Assembly: GCF_016889705.1 (NCBI RefSeq)
Contig: NZ_CP069526.1
Location: 1,178,001 to 1,242,000 of the forward strand
DNA length: 64,000 bases
Source: Amycolatopsis sp. FDAARGOS 1241
GTDB lineage: Bacteria; Actinomycetota; Actinomycetes; Mycobacteriales; Pseudonocardiaceae
Reading direction: 5' to 3'
This document shows, piece after piece, positions 1-10,460 of this stretch (position 1 is the first letter of the stretch; the number at the start of each line of letters is the position of its first letter). Both the position numbers and the translations under genes were made by a program. Under the pieces are notes generated by a model. That model searched no databases. It was given only the letters and a program-made list of their open reading frames with translations, and was not told the origin of the DNA.

Positions 1-2
1 TG

Positions 3-794
3 TGCGCGGGGATCCTCGTCATCTTCGGCGTGCAGTGGGTGTCGTTCTGGGTGCCGTGGGGCGGCACCGGCGACTCGTTCGGTTCGGTGCTGGTGCTGGA
101 CAAGAACCAGGGCGCGCTGCTGACCGTCGTGATGGTCGTGGTGATGGTCAACGCGATGAACTTCGTCGACGGCCTCGACGGCCTCGCGGGCGGCCTCGGT
201 TTCATCGCCGCGTCGGCCACGTGCGCCTTCTCGCTGGGCCTGCTCGACAACACGGGCGGTGACTTCGGCACCTACCCGCCGGCCCTCATCGCCGCGACCC
301 TGGCGGGCGCCTGTCTGGGCTTCCTGCCCTACAACTTCCAGCCCGCCAAGATCTTCATGGGCGACTCCGGGTCCATGATGATCGGCCTCATGCTCGCCGG
401 CGCCACGACGTCCGCGAGCGGGCGCGTCAGCTACACGCGTTTTTCCGCCTCCGATGCGCTCGCCCTGCTGTCCCCCCTGGTCGTGGTCGTCGCGGTGCTC
501 TTCGTGCCCGTCCTGGATCTCGTGATGGCCGTCGTCCGCCGCACCCGCCGCGGCGAAAGCCCCTTCGCCGCGGACAAGATGCACCTCCACCACCGCCTGC
601 TCGAGATCGGCCACTCCCAGCGCCGCGCCGTCCTGCTCATCTACTTGTGGGCGGGCATCCTCGCGTTCGGCGCCGTGTCGGTGACGTTGTTCGACAGCCC
701 GCTCGTCTTCTGGGGCATCGGGGCCGGGCTGCTGGTGGCGGTGCTGGTGTCATTGGTGCCGCGGTTGCGAGCGCGCAACCGCGCTGCGGGTTGA
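3..794 (+). CDS. wecA: WecA/TagO-type polyprenyl-phosphate glycosyl-1-phosphate transferase, 3' part
   Basis: C-terminal part of an integral membrane enzyme that transfers a sugar-1-phosphate (usually GlcNAc-1-P) from a UDP-sugar to a polyprenyl phosphate lipid carrier, starting cell-envelope glycan synthesis. The reading frame is open from base 3, so the start lies outside the window. Seen here are the loop [12 protein letters not shown], which carries the family's catalytic/Mg-binding aspartates, the GDSGS loop, and the basic-His segment [14 protein letters not shown] typical of the GT4/WecA family, separated by hydrophobic helices. It sits just upstream of the atp operon, as Rv1302 does in mycobacteria. 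Family assignment is firm; the exact sugar is inferred. Confidence 0.9.
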   Translation, partial: CAGILVIFGVQWVSFWVPWGGTGDSFGSVLVLDKNQGALLTVVMVVVMVNAMNFVDGLDGLAGGLGFIAASATCAFSLGLLDNTGGDFGTYPPALIAATLAGACLGFLPYNFQPAKIFMGDSGSMMIGLMLAGATTSASGRVSYTRFSASDALALLSPLVVVVAVLFVPVLDLVMAVVRRTRRGESPFAADKMHLHHRLLEIGHSQRRAVLLIYLWAGILAFGAVSVTLFDSPLVFWGIGAGLLVAVLVSLVPRLRARNRAAG

Positions 795-1115
795 GTGTTC
801 GCGAATTTTGTGAGCCGGGGAAATCGCTGTTCGTCCGGCGAGCCCTTGCCGCCGGGGCGATTACCCGACGCTCCCCTTGGCACCATTCCGGACAGTCGGA
901 CCGGCCGAACTCCCTTGTCCCGCACCGGTTCGAGCTCCGCTCGGCTCACCTGACCCGCCCGGGCGAATCGCGGAAATCGTGAGCGCCGTGGAGTCCGCCG
1001 GGCTTCCGTTCGCCCGTTCGAAGAATTGCTCGGCGAGAAGCCGCCAGCCGGGGCCTCAAGCGCCGGATCACCAGTGGTCTCTACACTCGGTGCCGAACCG
1101 AGTAGGGAGTCACTG
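795..1115. other. Intergenic region before atpI
   Basis: About 320 bases with no convincing gene; the open frames across it lack good codon use. It ends with TACACTCGGTG at 1082-1092, an 11-mer that recurs upstream of atpC (8768-8778) and contains a TACACT that fits an actinobacterial -10 hexamer. No matching -35 was found. An AGGGA ribosome-binding site at 1104-1108 precedes the GTG of the next gene. Confidence 0.4.
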
Positions 1116-1565
1116 GTGAGCGAAACCGAAACCTCGACCGAAGCCCAGGAGAACCCGCACGCCAAGGTGGTGCTGCAGGCCGCCCGGGCGATGACGCGGG
1201 CTTCGCTGCTGGTCACGCCGCCGGCGGTGGTGCTCTGCATCGTGCTGTTCAGTATCCTCTACGGGCTGCACGGGTTCCTCGGTTCGCTGGTCGGGGGTGT
1301 GCTCGCGCTGCTCGCATCGCTGTCGACGCTGGGCTTGATGCGGTTCAGCGCGGGCCAGGACCCGATGTTCGTCATGGTCATCGCGCTCGGTGGGTACGTC
1401 GTGAAGATCGTCGTGCTGTTCGCGGCGCTGTCGCTGCTCAAGGGCGTCACGGCGTTGCACGCGCTTTCGCTCGGCATCACGATGGTCGTGGCCATCCTGC
1501 TGGCCGCAGCGGCGGAGTTCGCTGCCTTCCGCAAGACGAAGATCCCCACGATCATCCCGTCCTGA
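1116..1565 (+). CDS. atpI: AtpI-like ATP synthase assembly/accessory membrane protein
   Basis: Small membrane protein of about 149 residues at the head of the atp cluster, in the position of mycobacterial Rv1303. After a polar N-terminus of about 35 residues there are four hydrophobic segments, including the Gly-rich stretch around GFLGSLVGGVLALL, and a short basic tail (FRKTKIPTI). Family members are thought to help Fo assembly or c-ring formation. The GTG at 1116 is chosen because AGGGA lies 7 bases upstream; an in-frame start at 1026 would add 30 atypical residues. A strong hairpin follows at 1608, so this gene may be uncoupled from atpB. Confidence 0.8.
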   Translation: MSETETSTEAQENPHAKVVLQAARAMTRASLLVTPPAVVLCIVLFSILYGLHGFLGSLVGGVLALLASLSTLGLMRFSAGQDPMFVMVIALGGYVVKIVVLFAALSLLKGVTALHALSLGITMVVAILLAAAAEFAAFRKTKIPTIIPS

Positions 1566-1607
1566 CCGCCCGCGGGCGCTGTCACTCAGCGTAGGACGAC
1601 CTGGAGC

Positions 1608-1640
1608 AGCCGAGTGTGATCTGAAACACACTCGGCTTCT
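1608..1640 (+). terminator. Hairpin terminator after atpI
   Basis: Perfect 11-bp stem AGCCGAGTGTG / CACACTCGGCT (1608-1618 with 1627-1637) around the 8-base loop ATCTGAAA, followed by TCTTCC. The U-tract is weak, as is common in high-GC actinobacteria. It would separate atpI from atpB. Confidence 0.7.
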
Positions 1641-2080
1641 TCCGTGTCGCTGGCAGCGTCGGCCGGGTGGCTCACCTGCGATCTTGCGGATCGGTCGTGA
1701 GCGGTTCCGGACTTGGGTCCCAACCGGTCCCGGGACCTAAGTCCTGCGCTGATCGGCTGGCATGGAGTACGCGTGTACGGCACTGATTGACCTGCTGGTA
1801 TGGTCCGCGTCAAGGGTGGCGGACTCGGCCGCACACTCCCGCAGACGAACCTCGATCAGCAGTGTGGCGACCTGATGGTTCCGCCCCTCAACCGCTGGTC
1901 CGAAGTGGATTGCCGGGCAGTGTTCACGCGAGACGACCTTCGCGCACAGCATGAAAAGTGTTCACGCGCGGTGGAGCCAGCCGCCTCTAACGTGCTCGTA
2001 CCTATCGGGTACGTTAAGTCCAGATCGTGACGATTCCCCCGGCGGAGTGAACGCCGGCCGGGAGAACCGGGAGGAGCGCA
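1641..2080. promoter_or_regulatory. atpB leader/promoter region with nested inverted repeats
   Basis: About 440 non-coding bases, visibly less GC-rich than the flanks, presumably holding the main atp promoter. At 1989-2015 two overlapping inverted repeats can form: an inner CGTACC/GGTACG pair (1997-2002 with 2008-2013) and an outer AACGT/ACGTT pair (1989-1993 with 2011-2015). They share bases 2011-2013, so they are partly exclusive. GGAGGAG at 2070-2076 is the atpB ribosome-binding site. No confident -35/-10 pair was identified. Confidence 0.4.
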
Positions 2081-2878
2081 GTGATCGCGCTGGTACTGAC
2101 CGAGGGTGCGACTTTCACGCCCCCTGGTGCTGATGCCTTCGAGCTGCCGCCGTTTTTGGGGTCTGGCGAGTGGGGCTTGAACAAGCCGAAGCTGCTGGCG
2201 ATCATCGCTTTGGTTGTCGTCGCCGGCTACTTCTTGCTGGCGTCGCGCAAGTTGAAGATCGTGCCGACCAAGAGCCAGTTCATCGCGGAGTCCGTCTACG
2301 ACTTCAGCCGCAACAACATCACGCGGACGCAGATCGGTTCGAAAGAGTTCAAGCCGTTCATCCCGCTGGTTCTCGCGTTGTTCACGTTCATCTTGCTGAA
2401 CAACCTCTTCGGGATCATTCCGTTCTTCCAGTTCCCGACCATGGCGCGGATCGGCTTCCCGCTGGCCATGTCGCTTCTCGTGGTTTACCCGGTGTACCAC
2501 TACGTGGGCATCAAGAAGTACGGCTTGGGCGGGTACCTGAAGAACCAGCTGGCGCCGGCGGGGATCCCGAAGTTCGTGCTCCCGCTCTACGGGCTGATCG
2601 AGTTCGCGCAGAAGTTCTTCATCACGCCGCTCACGCTGGCCATCCGTGTTTTTGCCGCCATGTTCGCGGGACACCTGATCATCATCGTGTTCACGCTGGG
2701 CGGGAGCTTCCTGCTCACGGAGACCTCGAGCTGGGCTCTCAAGCCGGTTTCGTTGCTGGCCTGGGTCCTGGCGATCCTGATGACCTTCCTCGAGGCCTTC
2801 ATCCAGGTGCTGCAGGCTTACATCTTCGCCCTGCTGTCGGCCGGGTACATCGGCGCCGCGCTCGCCGCGGACCACTGA
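2081..2878 (+). CDS. atpB: F1Fo ATP synthase subunit a
   Basis: Membrane stator subunit that forms the proton half-channels against the c ring. The 265-residue protein has five to six hydrophobic helices. The essential arginine is visible as R189 in LAIRVFAAMFAGH, and the last helix carries FLEAFIQVLQAYIF, both diagnostic for subunit a. GTG start at 2081 with GGAGGAG 4 bases upstream. First gene of the atpBEFHAGDC run; 56 bases separate it from atpE. Confidence 0.97.
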   Translation: MIALVLTEGATFTPPGADAFELPPFLGSGEWGLNKPKLLAIIALVVVAGYFLLASRKLKIVPTKSQFIAESVYDFSRNNITRTQIGSKEFKPFIPLVLALFTFILLNNLFGIIPFFQFPTMARIGFPLAMSLLVVYPVYHYVGIKKYGLGGYLKNQLAPAGIPKFVLPLYGLIEFAQKFFITPLTLAIRVFAAMFAGHLIIIVFTLGGSFLLTETSSWALKPVSLLAWVLAILMTFLEAFIQVLQAYIFALLSAGYIGAALAADH

Positions 2879-2934
2879 GAAACACAAGCCCCCGATCCGC
2901 GTGAGTGCGCGGACCGAAGTGAAGGGAAACGTAC

Positions 2935-3192
2935 GTGAGCAACATCGTTCTGGCCCAGGCTGCCGAGCAGGCTGTCAACCTCAACCCCGGCCTCGCCGCG
3001 ATCGGTTACGGCCTGGGCGCGATCGGTCCGGGTATCGGCATCGGCTTGATCTTCGCCGCGGTCATCAACGGCACCGCTCGCCAGCCGGAGGCGCAGGGCA
3101 AGCTGCAGGGCATCGGCTTCTCGACCTTCGTGCTCACCGAGGTGCTCGCGCTGATCGGTATCGTCATCTACTTCATCGCCTCTGCGGCCTGA
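2935..3192 (+). CDS. atpE: F1Fo ATP synthase subunit c
   Basis: 85-residue proteolipid; several copies form the rotating c ring. Two helices are joined by the polar loop ARQPE (residues 48-52) that contacts F1. The proton-binding carboxylate is E69 in FVLTEVLAL, so this is a Glu-type, proton-coupled ring like those of other actinobacteria. The Gly-rich first helix ([10 protein letters not shown]) is typical. GTG start at 2935. This is the subunit targeted by bedaquiline in mycobacteria; drug susceptibility here was not assessed. Confidence 0.97.
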   Translation: MSNIVLAQAAEQAVNLNPGLAAIGYGLGAIGPGIGIGLIFAAVINGTARQPEAQGKLQGIGFSTFVLTEVLALIGIVIYFIASAA

Positions 3193-3223
3193 GTCAACTG
3201 CTGCTCTCGCTTAAGGAGACGTC

Positions 3224-3781
3224 GTGCTGAAGACCGAAGCGGTGTTGGCGGCCGAAGGCGCCCCCAACCCGATTCTCCCGGACATCCCGGAGCTGATCCT
3301 CGGCATCGTCGCCTTCCTGATCCTGTTGTTCCTGCTCAAGAAGTACGTCGTGCCCCGCTTCGAGGCTGCGTACGAGGAGCGGGCGCAGAAGATCGAAGGC
3401 GGCATCGAGAAGGCCGAGAAGGCCCAGGCCGAGGCCGAAGAGGCGCTCGCGGAGTACCGCGCGCAGCTGGCCGACGCCCGGTCCGAGGCCGCGAAGATCC
3501 GCGACGACGCCCGGCTCGAAGCCGAGCAGATCAAGGCGGAGCTGCGGGCCGAGGCCGAGGCCGAGTCCCAGCGGATCGTCGCCCAGGGGCAGGCCCAGCT
3601 GCAGGCCCAGAAGGCGCAGATCGTCGCCGAGCTGCGGGCCGACATGGGGCGCAACGCCGTCGAGCTGGCGAGCCGGATCGTCGGTGAGTCGCTCGAGGAC
3701 GAGGCGCGCCGCCGCGGCACCGTCGACCGGTTCCTGGCCGAGCTGGAGACCGCGTCGGCCACCAACGGAGCGGGGAAGTAA
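3224..3781 (+). CDS. atpF: F1Fo ATP synthase subunit b
   Basis: Peripheral-stalk subunit of 185 residues: one membrane helix near residues 20-42 followed by a long Ala/Glu/Arg-rich coiled coil (AEKAQAEAEEALAEYRAQ and similar heptads). AAGGAGAC at about 3212-3219 precedes a GTG start. Unlike mycobacteria, where a second b-like segment is fused to delta, b and delta are separate genes here, 6 bases apart. Confidence 0.95.
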   Translation: MLKTEAVLAAEGAPNPILPDIPELILGIVAFLILLFLLKKYVVPRFEAAYEERAQKIEGGIEKAEKAQAEAEEALAEYRAQLADARSEAAKIRDDARLEAEQIKAELRAEAEAESQRIVAQGQAQLQAQKAQIVAELRADMGRNAVELASRIVGESLEDEARRRGTVDRFLAELETASATNGAGK

Positions 3782-3787
3782 CCAGAG

Positions 3788-4612
3788 ATGACGCTGCATG
3801 CTGCGAGCCGTGAAGCGCTCGACCTCGCCGAGACCCGTCTCGGCGAGGTTCTGGCCGACGCGGGTTCGGATCCCGCGACGGTCGGGGACGAGCTGCTCTC
3901 GGTCGTCGACCTCCTTGACCGCGAAATCGGCCTGCGCCGGGCGGTCAGCGACGCTTCGGCCAGCCCGGAGAGCCGCCAGGGCCTCGTCCGCCGCCTGTTC
4001 GACGGAAAGCTGAGCGAACCGGCCCTGAAGGTGCTCGACGCCGTGGCGGGCAGCCGCTGGTCAAGCCCTCGTGAGCTGGTGGACGGGATCGAGTCCCTCG
4101 GCCGTTCGGCGTTGCTCACCTCCGCCGAGAAGACCGGGAACGTCGAGACCGTCGAGTCCCAGCTGTTCCAGGTCTCGCGCATCGTCGCGGGCTCGCCGGA
4201 GCTCGAGGCCGCGCTGTCCGACCTGGCCGGTCCCGCCGACGCCAAGCGGACGCTGGTCCGCGGGCTGTTCGCGGACAAGGTCGACGTGGTCGTCGAGACC
4301 CTGGTCGAGCAGGTCGTCCGCCGCGCCAAGGGGCGTGGGGTCGGCGTCGGGCTCGACAAGCTGGTCGCGCTGGCCGCCCAACGGCGGCAGCGCTCGGTCG
4401 CGTACGTGACCAGCGCCAACGCCCTCACCGACGAGCAGCAGGCCCAGCTCGGGTCGAAGCTCAACGGCATCTACGGGCGGCCCCTCGCGTTGCACGTCGA
4501 AGTTGACCCCCGGCTGGGCGGCGGGCTCGTCGTCCGCGTCGGCGACGAGGTCATCGACGGCAGCACGGCGGGCCAGCTGGCCGCGGTGCGCCGCAGGCTG
4601 AGCCGCGCCTGA
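3788..4612 (+). CDS. atpH: F1Fo ATP synthase subunit delta
   Basis: Subunit linking the peripheral stalk to the top of F1. At 274 residues it is longer than the roughly 180-residue E. coli protein, as usual for actinobacteria, and it lacks the fused b' segment of mycobacterial AtpH. The C-terminal part (GRPLALHVEVDPRLGGGLVV, then a GDEVIDGS turn) is the conserved OSCP/delta signature. ATG at 3788, only 6 bases after atpF, with a weak ribosome-binding site that suggests translational coupling. Confidence 0.95.
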   Translation: MTLHAASREALDLAETRLGEVLADAGSDPATVGDELLSVVDLLDREIGLRRAVSDASASPESRQGLVRRLFDGKLSEPALKVLDAVAGSRWSSPRELVDGIESLGRSALLTSAEKTGNVETVESQLFQVSRIVAGSPELEAALSDLAGPADAKRTLVRGLFADKVDVVVETLVEQVVRRAKGRGVGVGLDKLVALAAQRRQRSVAYVTSANALTDEQQAQLGSKLNGIYGRPLALHVEVDPRLGGGLVVRVGDEVIDGSTAGQLAAVRRRLSRA

Positions 4613-4675
4613 CGGGTGCGCCCGGCACCACAGACTTTGCACACTGGACAGAACAGAAGCGAGAGCGGGAACGAA

Positions 4676-6313
4676 ATGGCGGAGCTGACGATCTCCTCGG
4701 ACGAGATCCGCAGTGCGATCGAGAACTACGTCTCGAGTTACGCCCCGGACGTGAACCGGGAAGAGGTCGGCGTGGTCGCCGACGCCGGTGACGGTATCGC
4801 CCACGTCGAGGGCCTCCCCTCGGCCATGGCCAACGAGCTGCTCGAGTTCCCGGGCGGCATCCTCGGTGTGGCGCTGAACCTGGACGCCCGCGAGATCGGT
4901 ACGGCCATCCTCGGCGACTTCGAGACGATCGAAGAGGGTCAGCCGGTCAAGCGGACCGGCCAGGTGCTGTCCGTGCCGGTCGGCGACGGCTACCTCGGCC
5001 GGGTCGTGAACCCGCTGGGCCAGGCCATCGACGGTCTCGGCGAGATCGAGACCACGGACCGGCGCGCCCTGGAGCTCAAGGCCGCCTCGGTGGTCGAGCG
5101 CCAGCCGGTGTCCGAGCCGCTGCAGACCGGCATCACCGCCATCGACGCGATGACGCCGATCGGGCGCGGCCAGCGCCAGCTGATCATCGGTGACCGCAAG
5201 ACGGGCAAGACCGCCGTCGCCGTGGACACCATCATCAACCAGAAGGCCAACTGGGAGACCGGCGACCCGAAGCAGCAGGTCCGCTGCATCTACGTCGCGA
5301 TCGGCCAGAAGGGCTCCACGATCGCCTCGGTCAAGCAGGCCCTCGAGGACGCCGGCGCGATGGAGTACACGACCATCGTCGCGGCGCCCGCGTCGGACTC
5401 GGCCGGCTTCAAGTGGATCGCTCCGTACACCGGCTCGGCCATCGGCCAGCACTGGATGTACGAGGGCAAGCACGTCTTGATCGTGTTCGACGACCTGACC
5501 AAGCAGGCCGACGCCTACCGCGCGATCTCGCTGCTGCTGCGCCGCCCGCCGGGCCGCGAGGCGTTCCCCGGCGACGTCTTCTACTTGCACTCCCGTCTCC
5601 TCGAGCGGTGCGCCAAGCTGTCGGACGAGCTGGGTGCCGGCTCGCTGACCGGCCTGCCGATCATCGAGACGAAGGCCAACGACGTGTCGGCCTACATCCC
5701 GACGAACGTCATCTCGATCACCGATGGCCAGTGCTTCTTCCAGTCGGACCTGTTCAACGCCGGCCAGCGCCCGGCCATCGACGTGGGTATCTCGGTGTCC
5801 CGCGTGGGTGGTGCCGCGCAGGTGAAGGCGATGAAGTCGGTCTCGGGCTCGCTGCGCATCGACCTGTCGCAGTACCGCGAGCTCGAGGCGTTCGCCGCCT
5901 TCGCCTCGGACCTCGACGACGCGTCGAAGGCGCAGCTCGAGCGCGGTGCGCGCCTGTACGAGGTGCTCAAGCAGCCGCAGTACTCGCCGATCCCGGTCGA
6001 GGAGCAGGTCGTCACGGTGTACCTGGGCACGAACGGGCACTACGACTCGGTCCCGACCGAGGACGTGCGCCGCTTCAACCAGGAGTTCCTCGACTCGGCT
6101 CGCCGCAAGCACGGCGAGGTCCTGGGCAAGATCCGCGACACCGGCAAGTTCGAGGACGAGACGGCCGACGCGCTCGTGGCCGCGGTGAACGAGTTCAAGA
6201 AGGAGTTCACGACGTCCGAGGGCAAGCCCCTGGAGTCGAACGCCGACGCGATGGACGCCGACAAGGTCGGGCAGGAGACCGTCAAGGTCAACAAGCCCGC
6301 CCCGAAGAAGTGA
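4676..6313 (+). CDS. atpA: F1Fo ATP synthase subunit alpha
   Basis: Non-catalytic nucleotide-binding subunit of the F1 hexamer, 545 residues from the ATG at 4676 ([10 protein letters not shown]). An in-frame upstream start at 4616 would add 20 residues not seen in the family. The P-loop GDRKTGKT is at residues 172-179. A C-terminal tail after the core fold, rich in Lys, Asp and Pro and ending KVNKPAPKK, resembles the alpha extension that restrains ATP hydrolysis in mycobacterial enzymes. It follows atpH by 63 bases. Confidence 0.97.
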   Translation: MAELTISSDEIRSAIENYVSSYAPDVNREEVGVVADAGDGIAHVEGLPSAMANELLEFPGGILGVALNLDAREIGTAILGDFETIEEGQPVKRTGQVLSVPVGDGYLGRVVNPLGQAIDGLGEIETTDRRALELKAASVVERQPVSEPLQTGITAIDAMTPIGRGQRQLIIGDRKTGKTAVAVDTIINQKANWETGDPKQQVRCIYVAIGQKGSTIASVKQALEDAGAMEYTTIVAAPASDSAGFKWIAPYTGSAIGQHWMYEGKHVLIVFDDLTKQADAYRAISLLLRRPPGREAFPGDVFYLHSRLLERCAKLSDELGAGSLTGLPIIETKANDVSAYIPTNVISITDGQCFFQSDLFNAGQRPAIDVGISVSRVGGAAQVKAMKSVSGSLRIDLSQYRELEAFAAFASDLDDASKAQLERGARLYEVLKQPQYSPIPVEEQVVTVYLGTNGHYDSVPTEDVRRFNQEFLDSARRKHGEVLGKIRDTGKFEDETADALVAAVNEFKKEFTTSEGKPLESNADAMDADKVGQETVKVNKPAPKK

Positions 6314-6324
6314 GCTGGTAGCTC

Positions 6325-8690
<2,366 letters not shown>

Positions 8691-8700
8691 CTTCCGGGGG

Positions 8701-8743
8701 ACGGCGGGGACAGAAGTCCATTGTGGACTGACGGCCCCGCCGT
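8701..8743 (+). promoter_or_regulatory. Large interrupted hairpin between atpD and atpC
   Basis: Outer stem ACGGCGGGG/CCCCGCCGT (8701-8709 with 8735-8743) encloses an inner stem AGTCCA-TTG-TGGACT (8715-8729), beginning 10 bases after the atpD stop. It is followed by TCTCG, not a T-run, so it may be an attenuating terminator or an RNA-stability element setting less AtpC than AtpD. Which of these applies is inferred. Confidence 0.6.
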
Positions 8744-8767
8744 TCTCGTAACCGGACCCGGACCTAT

Positions 8768-8778
8768 TACACTCGGTG
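8768..8778 (+). promoter_or_regulatory. TACACTCGGTG element upstream of atpC, possible -10
   Basis: The 11-mer is identical to the one 24 bases before the atpI start (1082-1092). Here it ends 27 bases before the atpC GTG and directly follows the atpD-atpC hairpin. TACACT fits a -10 hexamer (TANNNT). No convincing -35 was seen, so a promoter is only suggested. Confidence 0.3.
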
Positions 8779-8805
8779 GTGACACCCCGAGCGAAGGAGT
8801 GCTAC

Positions 8806-9171
8806 GTGGCTGAGATGTCCGTGGAGCTGGTGGCCGTGGAGCGCCGGCTCTGGTCGGGTTCCGCCACCTTCGTGGTGGCACAGACCACCGAGGGCGAGAT
8901 CGGCATCATGCCCGGCCACGAGCCGGTGCTCGGGCAGCTCGTCGAGGGTGGCGTGGTGAAGATCAACACGACCGACGGTGACGTGCTCACCGCGGCCGTG
9001 CACGGCGGTTTCCTCTCGGTGACCGCGACCGGGGTGAGCGTGCTCGCGGAGAGCGCCGAGCTTTCGGACGAGATCGACGTCGACGCGGCCCGCGCGGCCC
9101 TGACGACGGACGACGAGGTGGAGCGCGCGAGGGCCTCGGCCCAGCTGCGCGCGGCCGGTCAGTCGGTCTGA
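8806..9171 (+). CDS. atpC: F1Fo ATP synthase subunit epsilon
   Basis: Rotor/inhibitory subunit, 121 residues from the GTG at 8806, preceded by GAAGGAG. The N-terminal beta-sandwich is recognisable from [13 protein letters not shown] and [17 protein letters not shown]; a C-terminal helical hairpin ([20 protein letters not shown]) follows. An in-frame start at 8776 lacks a ribosome-binding site. The 115-base gap from atpD is the widest among the A-G-D-C genes and contains the hairpin and the candidate -10. Confidence 0.95.
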   Translation: MAEMSVELVAVERRLWSGSATFVVAQTTEGEIGIMPGHEPVLGQLVEGGVVKINTTDGDVLTAAVHGGFLSVTATGVSVLAESAELSDEIDVDAARAALTTDDEVERARASAQLRAAGQSV

Positions 9172-9196
9172 TCGAGCGAGACGAGCAGGAGCCGCC

Positions 9197-9631
9197 GTGA
9201 AGATCGCCATCGTGGTGCTAGGGCTCCTGATCGTGCTCGCCGTGCTGGTGGCCTGGTACGGCCAGCGGTGGATCCGGATGCGCCGCGGCGGTGGCGTGAG
9301 CGTCGCGCTGCGGTGGCGTCCGGACAACCCGCGGGCGAGCTGGCACCTCGGGCTCGGCCGGTACGAGGGCGACGAGTTCGTCTGGTACCGCGTCTGGAGT
9401 CTCCGGACCGGCCCGGACCGCGTGTTCCAGCGCGAGAGCATGCAGATCGCCGACCGCCGCGACCCGTCCGGCACGGAGGCGTACGCGGTGCCCGAGGGGT
9501 CGACCGTCCTGCGGTGTGAATCGTCCACGCAGGAGGCGATCGAGATCGCGATGGGTCCGGGCGCGCTGACCGGGTTCCTGTCCTGGCTGGAGTCCGCTCC
9601 GCCGGGGCGAATGTTGCCGCACGCGTCCTGA
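9197..9631 (+). CDS. DUF2550 membrane-anchored protein
   Basis: 144-residue protein with one N-terminal membrane helix (IVVLGLLIVLAVLVAWY) followed by a basic stretch and a soluble domain rich in Trp, Arg and Glu (DEFVWYRVWSLRTGP). This is the DUF2550 family, which follows atpC throughout the actinobacteria (Rv1312 in M. tuberculosis). Function unknown. GTG start at 9197 with CAGGAG upstream, 25 bases after atpC, probably co-transcribed. Confidence 0.88.
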   Translation: MKIAIVVLGLLIVLAVLVAWYGQRWIRMRRGGGVSVALRWRPDNPRASWHLGLGRYEGDEFVWYRVWSLRTGPDRVFQRESMQIADRRDPSGTEAYAVPEGSTVLRCESSTQEAIEIAMGPGALTGFLSWLESAPPGRMLPHAS

Positions 9632-9726
9632 CCGGGGTATGCCCTCGGGTCATGGAGCGCCCGGGACGACTGAGCGCCGCGGAGTGAGCCGCGCGCAAGC
9701 ACCGGTGAGCGCGGCTGCCCGAGCCC

Positions 9727-9831
9727 GTGCGGCTCGAGGACACCACCACGACGCAGGACGTGGAACCCGGAGCCGATTCGACGTGGAACGTCGACTACGA
9801 ACGCTACTGGGCGGCCCAGGAACGACTCTGA
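9727..9831 (+). pseudogene. Possible small ORF or C-terminal gene remnant
   Basis: A 34-residue frame with host-like codon use, MRLEDTTTTQDVEPG then STWNVDYERYWAAQERL, ending at TGA 9829-9831. No ribosome-binding site precedes the GTG, and an in-frame stop lies just upstream. It may be the tail of a decayed gene whose beginning (VSRAQAPVSAA, about 9684) is in another frame, or a real microprotein. No family was recognised. Confidence 0.25.
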
Positions 9832-9832
9832 A

Positions 9833-10399
9833 TCAGCCGCCCGGCTTCCAGAGCACGTCACCGTCCGGGTTCGCCAGCCGGGCGAGGATGAACAGCAGGT
9901 CCGAAAGCCGGTTGAGGTACTTCACGGCGATCGGGTTCGTCGTGTCCGGCTCGGCCTCGACGAGCACCCAGCCGGAGCGTTCCGCGCGCCGGGTGACGGT
10001 GCGGGCCTGGTGCAGGTACGCCGCGCCGGGCGTGCCGCCCGGCAGGATGAACGACGTGAGCTTCGGCAGCCGCTCGTTGAACTCGTCGCACCAGCCCTCC
10101 ACGCGCCCGAGGTAGGCCTCGGTGATGCGCAGCGGCTCGTACGGGGGATTTTCCTGGATCGGCAGGCACAGGTCCGCGCCGACGTCGAACAGGTCGTCCT
10201 GCACGCGCCTCAGGACGGTGGCGATTTCGTCGCCGAGGCCACCGACGGCCACGGCCAGTCCGATGACCGAGTTGGCCTCGTCCGTGTCGGCGTAGGCGCC
10301 CAGGCGGGGCGAGGTTTTGGGCACCCGCGAGCCGTCGCCGAGCGCCGTGGTGCCGCTGTCGCCGACCTTCGTGTAGACGCGGTTGATGCGAACGACCAT
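9833..10399 (-). CDS. PduO-type corrinoid adenosyltransferase
   Basis: ATP:cob(I)alamin adenosyltransferase making adenosylcobalamin. The 188-residue protein starts VRINRVYTKVGDSGTTALGD, the ATP-binding signature of the PduO family, and contains RRAER in the core and LNRLSDLLFILAR near the C-terminus, both conserved. Convergent with the DUF2550 side and divergent from murA; Rv1314c occupies the same place in mycobacteria. ATG at 10399. Confidence 0.93.
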   Translation of the reverse strand: MVVRINRVYTKVGDSGTTALGDGSRVPKTSPRLGAYADTDEANSVIGLAVAVGGLGDEIATVLRRVQDDLFDVGADLCLPIQENPPYEPLRITEAYLGRVEGWCDEFNERLPKLTSFILPGGTPGAAYLHQARTVTRRAERSGWVLVEAEPDTTNPIAVKYLNRLSDLLFILARLANPDGDVLWKPGG

Positions 10400-10460
10400 G
10401 AGCCAGACTGTACCGGCCCCGCGTGTGCCGAAACTGGGTGAGAGGGCATGATTGGCGGCC

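Noticed and set aside
1787..1803. TTGACC followed by TATGGT upstream of atpB
   Set aside because: Hexamers are only 5 bases apart, far too close for a -35/-10 pair, and no other -10 lies at proper spacing.
1856..2887. Long minus-strand open frame opposite atpB
   Set aside because: Arg/Glu/Gln-rich antisense shadow of a high-GC gene; no domain, no ribosome-binding site, and atpB on the other strand is unambiguous.
4061..6112. 683-codon minus-strand open frame opposite atpH/atpA
   Set aside because: Shadow frame caused by third-position GC bias; biased Arg/Leu/Val/Asp composition without any motif.
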